From Haloferula sp. BvORR071 (GTDB lineage Bacteria; Verrucomicrobiota; Verrucomicrobiia; Verrucomicrobiales; Akkermansiaceae): a stretch of 64,000 bases of DNA. The notes under the pieces are model-generated. The model ran no database searches and was not told the origin of the DNA. It worked only from the letters and a program-made list of their open reading frames with translations. Location: positions 108,887 through 172,886 of the forward strand of contig NZ_BATP01000004.1 in NCBI RefSeq assembly GCF_000739615.1, written 5' to 3'. How positions within the stretch are numbered: the first letter of the stretch is position 1; every line of letters starts with the position of its first letter. The position numbers were made by a program, and so were the translations under genes. Below, one piece after another: positions 36,501-45,461 of the stretch.

Positions 36501-37760
36501 ATGACGAAATCCGCGCCACTCCTCATTTGCCTGTCCCTGATCGCCGGAGCAGAGGCACAGGAAGACTGGCAATTCTCCATCAAGGGACAGGCCCGGACGA
36601 TGTATGAGAGCTACCACGGGCTGGACTTCGGCTTCGACCCGATCAAGGACGATGACTGGATCCATCAGCGGGTGCAGATCATGACCACGGCGGACTATGG
36701 CGAGTCCCTGCGCTTCGCCGCCGAGTTCACCTGGGGAAAAATGGCGGGCAAGGAATCCCCGCTCGCGCCGCCGGACGAGGACGATCCCGACCTGCTCCAG
36801 TGCTTCATCCAGGGTCGGCTGCCCCTCGATGAGAGCACCCTGGAGGCCCGGGTCGGCAGACAGACGCTCTACTACGGCTCCGGGCGCTTGTTGGCCGCCC
36901 GTGAGGGCGCTAACCAACGGCTCTCCCACGATGCCGTGTTGCTGTCGTGGCAGCGTGGCGAGAACTCGCGAGTAGATGCCTTTATTGCCTCGCCGGTGCG
37001 GGTCGAGCCCGATGCCTTCGACAATAGCTCGGATCCGGGCGAGCTGCTCTTGTGGAGTGTCTACGCTGTCACGCCGCTGCCGTGGGGTCGGGACAATTTC
37101 GCCGACATTTACTACATCGGTCTGCGGGATGAGGACTCGATCTTCGCTCCCGGCGGCCACGAAACGCGGCACACGCTCGGTGCACGCTTTTGGCGGACAG
37201 AGGGTCCTTGGCTGCACAATACCGAGTTGATCGCCCAGTTCGGTGACGCCGGTGGCCGGGATATTCTCGCGGGCGCGGCAAGCCTTGGCGTCGGCAGGGA
37301 ACTCTCCACCTTGCCATGGAAGCCCGTGCCGCAGCTCCGCGCCGATGTCATCTCAGGCGGCGACAAGGGCGGGACGATTCACTCCTTCCACCCCCTCTTC
37401 CAGGCGAACAACTACTTCAACGAAGGCGGCTTCCTCTCGCCCTCCAACCTCTACAATCTGAATCCCCTGCTGGGCCTGCATCCCTGCGAGCAGGTGGAGA
37501 TCAGCCTGGGCGTGAACTTCCAGTGGCTTTTCAGCACCCACGACTCGATCTACGGTCCGCCGCTGCAACGCCTCGCAACTCCCCGGCCGGACGGCAACCG
37601 CTACCTCGGCACGGCCTTCAATGCCTCCGTAGCTTGGAACCCACGCAAGGACCTCGAATACTTCCTCGGCTACACCCATCACGAAGCCGGCGCCGCGATC
37701 GAGGATATTTGCGGCAGTAGCGTGGACTACGTGCAGGCCAGCTTCCGCTTGAGCTTTTGA
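36501..37760 (+). CDS. Outer-membrane alginate-export-like beta-barrel porin
   Basis: 419 residues from the ATG at 36501, which starts the signal peptide KSAPLLICLSLIAGAEA. Upstream in-frame ATGs only lengthen it. The mature protein alternates short amphipathic strands (WQFSIKGQARTMYESYHG, LEARVGRQTLYYGSGRLL, NFADIYYIGLR, QVEISLGVNFQWLF). It ends with a terminal Phe (YVQASFRLSF), the outer-membrane insertion signal. The GRQ...GSGRLL segment resembles the alginate export (AlgE-like) family. Predicted to pass or secrete an anionic sugar; divergent from the AEC permease. Confidence 0.82.
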   Translation: MTKSAPLLICLSLIAGAEAQEDWQFSIKGQARTMYESYHGLDFGFDPIKDDDWIHQRVQIMTTADYGESLRFAAEFTWGKMAGKESPLAPPDEDDPDLLQCFIQGRLPLDESTLEARVGRQTLYYGSGRLLAAREGANQRLSHDAVLLSWQRGENSRVDAFIASPVRVEPDAFDNSSDPGELLLWSVYAVTPLPWGRDNFADIYYIGLRDEDSIFAPGGHETRHTLGARFWRTEGPWLHNTELIAQFGDAGGRDILAGAASLGVGRELSTLPWKPVPQLRADVISGGDKGGTIHSFHPLFQANNYFNEGGFLSPSNLYNLNPLLGLHPCEQVEISLGVNFQWLFSTHDSIYGPPLQRLATPRPDGNRYLGTAFNASVAWNPRKDLEYFLGYTHHEAGAAIEDICGSSVDYVQASFRLSF

Positions 37761-37831
37761 AGGAGAGAGCCTGAGCGGAGCCCCAGGAAGCCATGACGCA
37801 GCGAATGACACCCGCCCCCGCCATTCCAATT

Positions 37832-37851
37832 AAGTTAACACACATTAACTT
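37832..37851. promoter_or_regulatory. AT-rich inverted repeat, candidate operator
   Basis: AAGTTAA (37832-37838) and TTAACTT (37845-37851) are perfect 7-base arms around CACACA. They lie in an AT-rich stretch 44-63 bases ahead of the small membrane-protein gene at 37895. The stretch stands out from the GC-rich surroundings and continues into TAAATTAAAATTTT, so a promoter is likely here. Confidence 0.4.
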
Positions 37852-37894
37852 TCACGCTTGATAAATTAAAATTTTCCGGCATTTAGTCGACCGG

Positions 37895-38260
37895 ATGTAC
37901 TATTCCATCAGCAGGGCAACGTGGGCGGATCTTTCGCTCTTCGGTGCCCTGTCACTCGTGGTGGTAGGACTGGTGGTGGCGGGCTTGATCCGGACCGCAA
38001 TCGTGCAGTGGCGCTCAAGGCGGGCTCTGCGGCGTCACTTTAAAAAAGAAGGCAAGAAGGTTGCCCGGATCGAAAAGTTCCGCGGGCTTCTCGACCTCGG
38101 TCCTGACCACCGTCGGGGACGGAGTGTGGGCTACGACGTTTACCTCAGACCCGGCGGCAGGCGGGTGCCCAAGGAACAACAGCCGCGGGTCTTCTGCGTG
38201 GTGAAGCGGAGCCTTTTGCTGGGGATGGTTTCGGGAGTCGAGCCATGGAGTGATCTCTGA
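37895..38260 (+). CDS. Small single-span membrane protein, hypothetical
   Basis: 121 residues, ATG start. One membrane helix (SLFGALSLVVVGLVVAGLI, ~13-31) is followed by a strongly basic cytoplasmic segment (RSRRALRRHFKKEGKKVAR) and a short C-terminal domain. No family recognised. An AT-rich candidate promoter and inverted repeat lie just upstream, giving some support that the gene is real and regulated. Confidence 0.55.
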   Translation: MYYSISRATWADLSLFGALSLVVVGLVVAGLIRTAIVQWRSRRALRRHFKKEGKKVARIEKFRGLLDLGPDHRRGRSVGYDVYLRPGGRRVPKEQQPRVFCVVKRSLLLGMVSGVEPWSDL

Positions 38261-38328
38261 CGGGATTGAAGGCTGCCGTTCAAGAGGAGTCCCCTTGCAG
38301 CGTGGTCCGACTCCGATAGGCTCCCGGC

Positions 38329-39420
38329 ATGTTCAAAACGCGGCATGCGGTGCCGGGCTCAGCTCCCGGCACCCTGACTCTCCCGGCGCCCGCTTCCCCC
38401 GCGCCGAAGCCCAAGATCTGCTTGGTGGAATACGACGCGGGGAACCTCGTGGAGCGGGAGATCGTCAACCCCGCCGAACTCATCGAACAACTGAACAGCT
38501 CCAAGGTGAGCTGGATCAACATCGATGGGATCACCGACTTGGAGTGCCTGGAGGCTCTGGGCAAGCATTTCAATCTCCACCCGCTCGCGCTGGAGGATGT
38601 CCTTCACACCGGGCAGCGCCCGAAGGTAGAGCCCTATTCCGACTACCTGTTCATTGTCGCGCACATGGTCTATCAGGACAAGAAGGGCCGGATCTGTGGG
38701 GAGCAGGTCAGCTTCTTCCTCGGCGAGAACTACTTGATCACCGTTCAGGAGGAAGCGGACTACGACGTCTTCAACCCCGTGCGGGAGCGGCTGCGAGCCG
38801 GGCGCGGGATCATCCGCACGGCCCAGGCCGACTATCTGGCCTATGCGCTTCTGGACTCGATTATCGACCACTACTTCCCGGTTCTGGATGAAATCAGCAA
38901 CGCCATCGAGGACCTCGAGGACGAACTCCTCGAACGTCCGGACCGCTCGATGGTGATGAAGCTGCACGAGCATCGCCGCAGCCTGACGCAACTACGGCGC
39001 TACGTCTGGCCACTGCGCGATGTGGTGAACGGTTTGCTCCACGACCACACGGGCCTGATCAAGGAGCCGACCAAGATCTTCCTGCGGGATTGCTACGACC
39101 ACACGGTACAGCTCATGGATTTCGTGGAGAGCTACAAGGAAATCACCACCGGCCTGATGGAACTGTATCATTCCAGCGTCGGCCTGCGGACCAACGAAGT
39201 GATGCGCGTGCTCACCGTGATCACCGCGATTTTCATTCCCCTGACCTTCATCGCCGGGGTCTACGGGATGAACTTCGCGCCGGATCCACCGGAGCACCGC
39301 GGCCTGCCCCTGAACATGCCGGAGCTCTACGAGCCGCACGGATATATCATCGTCATGGTCGCCATGCTGCTGATTGCGGTGGCACAATTGTTTTTCTTCC
39401 GATGGAAGAAGTGGCTCTAG
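38329..39420 (+). CDS. corA: Magnesium/cobalt transporter CorA
   Basis: 363 residues. A large cytoplasmic N-domain (1-290) with LHPLALEDVLHTGQRPKVE and a helical stalk is followed by two C-terminal helices. The signature G313-M-N315 loop (IAGVYGMNF) between them forms the selectivity filter. An acidic periplasmic loop and a basic end (RWKKWL) match the CorA topology. The first 28 residues are a Pro/Ala-rich extension not needed for transport. Stands alone. Confidence 0.95.
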   Translation: MFKTRHAVPGSAPGTLTLPAPASPAPKPKICLVEYDAGNLVEREIVNPAELIEQLNSSKVSWINIDGITDLECLEALGKHFNLHPLALEDVLHTGQRPKVEPYSDYLFIVAHMVYQDKKGRICGEQVSFFLGENYLITVQEEADYDVFNPVRERLRAGRGIIRTAQADYLAYALLDSIIDHYFPVLDEISNAIEDLEDELLERPDRSMVMKLHEHRRSLTQLRRYVWPLRDVVNGLLHDHTGLIKEPTKIFLRDCYDHTVQLMDFVESYKEITTGLMELYHSSVGLRTNEVMRVLTVITAIFIPLTFIAGVYGMNFAPDPPEHRGLPLNMPELYEPHGYIIVMVAMLLIAVAQLFFFRWKKWL

Positions 39421-39527
39421 GGCCGAAAAAAGAGCTATTCCCCGGGCATCTTTGAAAGAAATACCAATATCCCAACAGTTAGACCATTCAACTTGCCTGA
39501 TCTGAAAGAAAGAGGAAATATTGGCCT

Positions 39528-42500
39528 GTGTTTCGATTGATCCCCCTTGTCGCCCGAGGGACCAAGCACCGGACCGCAAGCGTCCCCGCCGCCTTTCTCG
39601 CGTTGGCGGTGGCGTACGCCCCTCTCCCCCTTTCCGCTGCCACTGGTGCCCTGACAAATCCGCATCCGGTCCCGCTGCCCTCCGGCGTGAGCGTGGAAGT
39701 GAAGTCGTGGCTGACGATTCCGGCCAGCAGCACTTCGACCCCGAAGGCCCGCATCAACCACCTGAAGCCCTGCCCGGGTGAGTCGCGCCTGTTCTGCAAT
39801 GACCTGCGAGGCAAGCTCTGGGCGATTTCCAGCACCAGCGCGACCTCCGCCAGCGAGTTCCTCGACCTCTCGGTCCACTTCCCCGGATTCATCAATACGC
39901 CCGGGCTCGGGACCGGTTTCGCATCCTTCACCTTTCATCCGGAGTTCCGCCAAGTCGGCGCACCGGGCTACGGCAAGTTCTACACCGCGCACAGTGAGAA
40001 CGCGGGTAGCACGGCCCCCGATTTCGTGGGGCCGGGAGCCACCGATTTGTCGCAGATCGGCATCGTCACCGAGTGGACGATGAGCAACCCGGCGGCGACT
40101 GCGATCACGACCTCGCCTGCCAATTTCACCAAGCGTGAGATCCTGCGCTTCGGCTTCCCCTACGATTTCCATGACCTGCAGGAAATCGAGTTCGACCCGA
40201 CGGCAACGCCGGGCAGTGAGAATTACGGCTGCCTCTTCGTCTGCATGGGCGATGGCGGTTCGATCGTGCTCGATCAACCGGGGAACATCGGCCGGATTGA
40301 TTCACCGCTGGGTTGCATCCATCGCATCACCCCGGTGATCCCCAGTGGCCAAAGTGCCGCGAACTTCACGCTCTCGAAGAACGGAAAATACTACATTCCC
40401 TCCGGTCCTGCGAATGCGAACCCCTACGTGACTGCCACCGACCCGACGCCCGGCGATGGCTTCCCGGTGGTGCGCGAGATCTACGCCTACGGCTTTCGGA
40501 ATCCACACCGCATCTCTTGGGATCGCGGTGGCAGTCACAAGATGTTCTGCGGAAACATCGGCGAGAGCACGATCGAGGAGATCGAGGTGGTGACCAAGGG
40601 AACCAACCACGGCTGGCCCCAGCGTGAGGGAGCTTACCTCTTCGACTACACGGACAAGACCCACGTCTATCCCCTGCCCGCTTCGTCCTCCAGTGCCTAC
40701 GTCTATCCCGTCAGCCAGTATGATCACAATGACGGACGGGCTGCCGTCGCCGGAGGCTTTGTTTACCGCGGCACCGGGATTCCAGAGCTTCAGGGGAACT
40801 ACATCTGCGGGGACATCGTCAGCGGCGGTCTTTTCATGATGCCGGAGTCCGCGATGAATCTCGCGCCCACCACCAACACTGCGGATACCCCGGCACCGCC
40901 CAAGCTGTTAGGCGTGGAGACCAATGGGGTGGCGACCAGCTTCCGTTCGATGCTGGGAGCCAGCCGCGCGGACCTGCGGCTTGGCCAGGATCAGAATGGC
41001 GAGCTCTACCTGCTCTCGAAGCAGAACGGAACGATCTACCGCGTGAAGGCGGACACCAGCATCGGCAATCCACCGCCCTACGGTGATGGCGACGACTGGA
41101 CAATCCTCGGCAACTTCGAAAACGGGATACTTCCCGCGATGAACCAATCGGTGGCGGGAAGCTCGGTGCAGGTGGTGAACGATCCCACGGAAGGCGCGGT
41201 GAACCGCGTGATGCGCCTCCGCTCGGCTGGCAGCACCACGCTGAATACCAGCATCGCCATCCCGCCGATCCCGGACGGCAGCCGCGGCACGGTCTTCTTC
41301 CGCTTCTGCCTGATCGACCAGAACCACGAGCATCGCTGGGGCCTGAGCGAAGCCACCAACCCGAGCAGCGCCACGAACCTGAAGGTGCAGCTGCGCTCGA
41401 TTAACACCAATCCGGGGAGGATCGAGGTAAGCGATGCCAACACCTTTGGCTCGGCCTTCGATGCGCAGGCCAAGACTTGGTACTCGGTATGGCTACAGGT
41501 GAACAATGCCAGCGGCACGGCCAACGACAGCTTCGACGTGTATGTGAAGGGCGGTAGCTACGGCGTGCCCACGCTGGTGAAAACCGGCGTGAAGTTTACC
41601 GCTGGAATCTCCGCTGCGCTCAAGACCTTCTACTGGCGCTTGGCCGCAGGCACCGAGATTTACTTCGACGATCTGTATGTGGACTCCGGCCACATCAATC
41701 TCTCCGATCCCGTGGCGCAGGACTGGCGTCTGATCGACCACTTCGAAGGAGTCGCACCGCTCGATTCCTGGGAGATCCCGGGAGCCGCGGCGCAGTCAGT
41801 GGGCATCGTCACCGAGCCCTCCGGCAATCGGTATCTGCGCCGGACCGCATCATCATCCGCCGCGGCGAATGCGAATGCGATTATCGCCAAGCCGCTGCCA
41901 TTCACCACGCAGGTGAGCCAGACACTCACCTTGTTCTTCCGGATGAGGCTGGAAGGAACGAACCTGAAACATAGCTTCGGTGCCAGCGCCACGGACCCGG
42001 CCGATCCCGCGCTCTACACGGAGAACGACTTCGCCCCGCAGTGGCGGATCTCGCCCGGCGGCATGATCTCCATGTATGATGGTCCGGCGGGCACTGAATC
42101 CTTCCTGCCGGCTACGACCAACGGCACGCCCTGCCCCGCCTTGCAAAGCGACGTCTGGTACAATGTCTGGCTGGTGGCTTCGAACCGGGGCGTGGCCTCG
42201 GGCGGACAGACCTGGCAGGCCTACATTCAGGGCGGCGTCCACAGCACCCAAGTTCAGCTCGGCGGCACCATGCACTTCCGGCGCCAGGCGGAGTCCCCGA
42301 TCACGCATTTCCTCAACATCGCCGCGACTGGCAGCGGCACCGGCAACCAAGCCATCGATATCGACGACCTCCATGCGTATCAGGGAATGAATCTCGGCGA
42401 TCCCTTGGCACCGGACTGGGCCCCCACCTCGCTGGAGCGGAATGGCTCGCAGGTCACTCTTTCCTACGCCACCCGGGACAACCGCGCCTTCCAGCTCTTC

Positions 42501-43217
42501 GAGTCGTCCGACCTGAAGGGATGGCAGCCCTTGGGAGCGGCCGTCGAGGGCGACAGCTCGTGGCAGCAGATGACCCTGCCGATCGACCGGGTGCAGCGCT
42601 TTTTCCAGGCGGCGGAGCTGTCACGCCGGGGTTTTCATGCCGCCTCCTGGAGCAGCGACTTCAGCGGCGAGGCGCTTCCCGCCGGACTGGTTCTATCCGC
42701 GTCCAGCACTTGGGCGCATAGCGATGGCCTGCTCACCTTGAGTGCGGCTGGCAGCCAGGTTTCCGGGATGGTCGCGCGACCCTGCGGCTACGCCTTGATC
42801 CCGGGGGACTGGCGCAATGTGACCTTCAATCTGGAAGGCCACACCCTGCGCTCCCCCAGCACCACCCAGCGGGATATCGTGATGATTTTCGGCTATGTCG
42901 ATGAGACCCACTTCTACTACGCCCACATCGCCGGGACCTCGAATAGCACTACGCAGAACGTCATCGTGAAGGTGGATGGCACGACCGCCACGCCAATCCA
43001 ATCCCCCGCCAGTCCACCGGTGAAGCTGACCTCAAATTGGCAGACCTACCGGGTGACCCACTCCGCCACCGGAGCGATCGCGGTCTATGCCGACAACATG
43101 AGCACACCCTTCATGACCGCCAACGACACGACTTTCCCGGTTGGGAGGCTTGGATTCGGTAGCTATGACGACACGGCGGAGTTCCGGATGGCAGCAGTCA
43201 GCGGGGAACAGCCCTGA
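39528..43217 (+). CDS. Giant secreted protein with sugar-dehydrogenase-like propeller and concanavalin-like domains
   Basis: 1229 residues, GTG start after AGAGGA. Signal region to about residue 37 (FLALAVAYAPLPLSA). Residues ~45-510 form a six-bladed propeller of the glucose/sorbosone dehydrogenase (GSDH, PQQ-dependent) type, with FDPTATPGSENYGCLFVCMGDGG, EIYAYGFRNPHRISWD, GNIGESTIEEIEVV and GTNHGWPQREG. Three beta-sandwich segments follow (~525-725, ~735-960, ~1040-1229), each with HRWGLS / HSFGAS / FYYAHI style lectin strands. A short NRAFQLFESSDLKGW module lies between the second and third. Probably oxidises or binds sugars on the cell surface. A GTTAGA element lies 45-50 bases ahead of the start. 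Confidence 0.82.
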   Translation: MFRLIPLVARGTKHRTASVPAAFLALAVAYAPLPLSAATGALTNPHPVPLPSGVSVEVKSWLTIPASSTSTPKARINHLKPCPGESRLFCNDLRGKLWAISSTSATSASEFLDLSVHFPGFINTPGLGTGFASFTFHPEFRQVGAPGYGKFYTAHSENAGSTAPDFVGPGATDLSQIGIVTEWTMSNPAATAITTSPANFTKREILRFGFPYDFHDLQEIEFDPTATPGSENYGCLFVCMGDGGSIVLDQPGNIGRIDSPLGCIHRITPVIPSGQSAANFTLSKNGKYYIPSGPANANPYVTATDPTPGDGFPVVREIYAYGFRNPHRISWDRGGSHKMFCGNIGESTIEEIEVVTKGTNHGWPQREGAYLFDYTDKTHVYPLPASSSSAYVYPVSQYDHNDGRAAVAGGFVYRGTGIPELQGNYICGDIVSGGLFMMPESAMNLAPTTNTADTPAPPKLLGVETNGVATSFRSMLGASRADLRLGQDQNGELYLLSKQNGTIYRVKADTSIGNPPPYGDGDDWTILGNFENGILPAMNQSVAGSSVQVVNDPTEGAVNRVMRLRSAGSTTLNTSIAIPPIPDGSRGTVFFRFCLIDQNHEHRWGLSEATNPSSATNLKVQLRSINTNPGRIEVSDANTFGSAFDAQAKTWYSVWLQVNNASGTANDSFDVYVKGGSYGVPTLVKTGVKFTAGISAALKTFYWRLAAGTEIYFDDLYVDSGHINLSDPVAQDWRLIDHFEGVAPLDSWEIPGAAAQSVGIVTEPSGNRYLRRTASSSAAANANAIIAKPLPFTTQVSQTLTLFFRMRLEGTNLKHSFGASATDPADPALYTENDFAPQWRISPGGMISMYDGPAGTESFLPATTNGTPCPALQSDVWYNVWLVASNRGVASGGQTWQAYIQGGVHSTQVQLGGTMHFRRQAESPITHFLNIAATGSGTGNQAIDIDDLHAYQGMNLGDPLAPDWAPTSLERNGSQVTLSYATRDNRAFQLFESSDLKGWQPLGAAVEGDSSWQQMTLPIDRVQRFFQAAELSRRGFHAASWSSDFSGEALPAGLVLSASSTWAHSDGLLTLSAAGSQVSGMVARPCGYALIPGDWRNVTFNLEGHTLRSPSTTQRDIVMIFGYVDETHFYYAHIAGTSNSTTQNVIVKVDGTTATPIQSPASPPVKLTSNWQTYRVTHSATGAIAVYADNMSTPFMTANDTTFPVGRLGFGSYDDTAEFRMAAVSGEQP

Positions 43218-43323
43218 GGCCCCCGGGCTCCCACGAACACTACCCGTTCAAACAGCGGTTAGACATCTTGCTTGGCATCGACCGTGAAGATAGCTTTAGT
43301 GTCACTCTCTCCCCTCTTCCGAG

Positions 43324-43707
43324 ATGAATCCAAGAGCGACTTATGTGGTAGCACGCGTGCTGATCGCCAGTGCCTTCGTGAGCTTTGGCCTCGAACGCGT
43401 GCTCAGCGCCACGCACATCTTTCCCAACGGTCTCAACCTGACTCCCTTGTGGACTCTCTTCTCCGCCTTCCAGATGCTGCTCGGCCTGGCTCTGATGTTC
43501 GGCTGGCAAACGGGGCGCGTCGCCATGCTGATGGCGATCATGACCGGCGTGGACGCCTTCGCCCTCCACCCCTTTTGGAACTATGTCGGACCCGAACAGC
43601 ACGGGGAACTGATCAGTTTCTTCAAAAGCCTCTCGGCCATCGGCGGCCTGCTGCTGGTTTCTTGGATCGACGCCCATGAGTCGCAGGGCGTGAATGTGGA
43701 TCCATGA
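43324..43707 (+). CDS. DoxX-like membrane protein
   Basis: 127 residues, ATG start. Four hydrophobic helices with RVLIASAFVSFGLERVL near the start and a conserved ALHPFWNYVGPEQHGELISFFKSLSAIGGLL segment typical of DoxX/DUF-type small quinone-related membrane proteins. Function unsettled. Overlaps the start of the LtrA gene by 4 bases (ATGA), so the two are co-translated. A GTTAGA element lies 61-66 bases upstream. Confidence 0.8.
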   Translation: MNPRATYVVARVLIASAFVSFGLERVLSATHIFPNGLNLTPLWTLFSAFQMLLGLALMFGWQTGRVAMLMAIMTGVDAFALHPFWNYVGPEQHGELISFFKSLSAIGGLLLVSWIDAHESQGVNVDP

Positions 43708-44888
43708 GCGACTCGCCCGCCCTACTCCGCGCCCGGCAGGGCCACGATTCCGCGAAAGTGGCCTTCGTGGAGCTGTTCTTTGACTTGGTCTTCGTCTTCG
43801 CGGTCACCCAGCTCTCGCACGCCCTGATCGGGCACTTCTCGCCGCTAGGAGCGCTCCAGACCGCAATGCTGCTGCTCGCGGTCTGGTGGGTCTGGATCTT
43901 CACCACCTGGGTCACCAACTGGCTGGATCCGGAGAAGCTGCCGGTCCGGCTGGCTCTACTGGTGCTGATGACCCTGGGTCTGGTGCTGTCCGCCGCGATT
44001 CCTGCTGCTTTCACCAGCCGTGGCATCGCCTTCGCCAGGGCCTATGTGACCATGCAAGTCGGACGCAGCCTCTTCTTCCTGTGGGCCGTGCGGGGCGATC
44101 CCAATCTGACCCGCAACTTCCAGCGGATCCTATGCTGGTTCAGCTCTTCTGCCATCCTGTGGCTGGCCGGGGCCTTTGCGGAACCGACGACGCGCATGAT
44201 TTGCTGGGGAGGCGCGCTCGTGATCGAATACATTTCACCCTCGCTCGGCTTCCCGGTGCCGGGACTGGGAAGGTCCGCCTCGACCGAGTGGAAGGTCTCC
44301 GGCCACCACATCGCGGAGCGCTGCGGTCTCTTCATCATCATCGCTCTGGGCGAGTCGATCCTGGTCGCGGGCGCTACCTTCAGCGAGCTGGTCTGGAACG
44401 CCGCGGTGATCAGTGCATTCGTCGCCTCCCTGGCCGGCAGTATCGCCATGTGGTGGCTTTATTTCGATTCCGCCTCGGACTTCGGCACCCATCGCATCGC
44501 CAAGTCGGAGAACCCTGGCCAGCTCGCCCGGCTGGCCTATACCTACCTGCATCTCATTCCGGTCGCCGGGATCATCCTCAGCGCGGTGGCGGATGAATTC
44601 GTGCTCGCCCACCCCTCCGGCCACAGTGAGCTGCCTACGATCATCGCCGTGCTTGGCGGCAATATGCTCTATCTTTTCGGGAGCGTGCTCTTCAAGCGAG
44701 CCATTGCCGGCCACACTTCGCGGGCACACCTGTTGGCCATTGTCCTGTTAGCTGCGCTGTTCCCCCTCGCCCACGCGCTGGAACCGTGGCTCCTGATGGC
44801 AATCGGCAGCCTGGTGCTCTGCGTCCTGGCGTGGTGGGAGCGGCGCTCGAATTGCCTGCAGATCGAAGAAGCTCCGGCCCTACACTAA
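43704..44888 (+). CDS. Low temperature requirement protein A (LtrA) family membrane protein
   Basis: 394 residues with about eleven hydrophobic helices. The hallmark FVELFFDLVFVFAVTQLSH is at ~24-42, and HHIAERCGLFIIIALGESIL at ~196-215 is also diagnostic of the family. Integral inner-membrane protein; molecular function unknown beyond growth at low temperature in Listeria. Its first codon overlaps the DoxX-like stop. Confidence 0.9.
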   Translation: MSDSPALLRARQGHDSAKVAFVELFFDLVFVFAVTQLSHALIGHFSPLGALQTAMLLLAVWWVWIFTTWVTNWLDPEKLPVRLALLVLMTLGLVLSAAIPAAFTSRGIAFARAYVTMQVGRSLFFLWAVRGDPNLTRNFQRILCWFSSSAILWLAGAFAEPTTRMICWGGALVIEYISPSLGFPVPGLGRSASTEWKVSGHHIAERCGLFIIIALGESILVAGATFSELVWNAAVISAFVASLAGSIAMWWLYFDSASDFGTHRIAKSENPGQLARLAYTYLHLIPVAGIILSAVADEFVLAHPSGHSELPTIIAVLGGNMLYLFGSVLFKRAIAGHTSRAHLLAIVLLAALFPLAHALEPWLLMAIGSLVLCVLAWWERRSNCLQIEEAPALH

Positions 44889-44894
44889 CAGCAC

Positions 44895-45416
44895 TCAAAG
44901 CTCCTTCAGAAAGCGCGCCTCCCGGATCGGGAAGCCCAGGCGCTGGTTCTCCTGGATCGTGCCATCGGGATCGAAGCCCGCCTTGGTATAGAAGCCCAAA
45001 GCGCGCTCGTTGCTAGTCAGCACCCACAAGGTCACCGCTACAAACCCGTGCTTCGCGGCATGATCCAAGGCGGCACTAACCAAGCTCGAGCCCACGCCCT
45101 TCCGCCACTCCCGCGGCTCCACATACAGCGAAGAAATCTCCGCGATCTCCCGCGGTGCGGCCGGATCGCGCGAAGGCAGCAGCGAGCAAAAGCCGACAAT
45201 TCGCGAGCCGCGCATGGCAACCAGCACCAATTCCTCCGGCGCGCCGAGAATCCCCTTCCACGACAGCGCCCGCTTCACCGGGTCCATGCTGTCCAGATAG
45301 TCATCGGGAATCAGCCCACGGTAGGCCGCCTGCCAAGTGCGGACATGGATCTGCGCGATCCGGCTGGCATCGCGCTCAGACGCCTTGCGGATCAGGTGGC
45401 ATACGACTTGAGCCAT
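44895..45416 (-). CDS. GNAT family N-acetyltransferase
   Basis: 173 residues, ATG start. Transfers an acetyl group from acetyl-CoA to an unidentified amine. The acetyl-CoA site is the segment EISSLYVEPREWRKGVGSSLVSAAL with the RxxGxG/S pyrophosphate loop, followed by AVTLWVLTSNERALGFYTKAGF. Starts 44 bases from the convergent LtrA stop side; stop codons of the two genes are 7 bases apart. Substrate unknown. Confidence 0.9.
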   Translation of the reverse strand: MAQVVCHLIRKASERDASRIAQIHVRTWQAAYRGLIPDDYLDSMDPVKRALSWKGILGAPEELVLVAMRGSRIVGFCSLLPSRDPAAPREIAEISSLYVEPREWRKGVGSSLVSAALDHAAKHGFVAVTLWVLTSNERALGFYTKAGFDPDGTIQENQRLGFPIREARFLKEL

Positions 45417-45461
45417 GACCTCACTTTCGCCTGCCCGCAGGGGCTTTGCAACATTTCTGCT

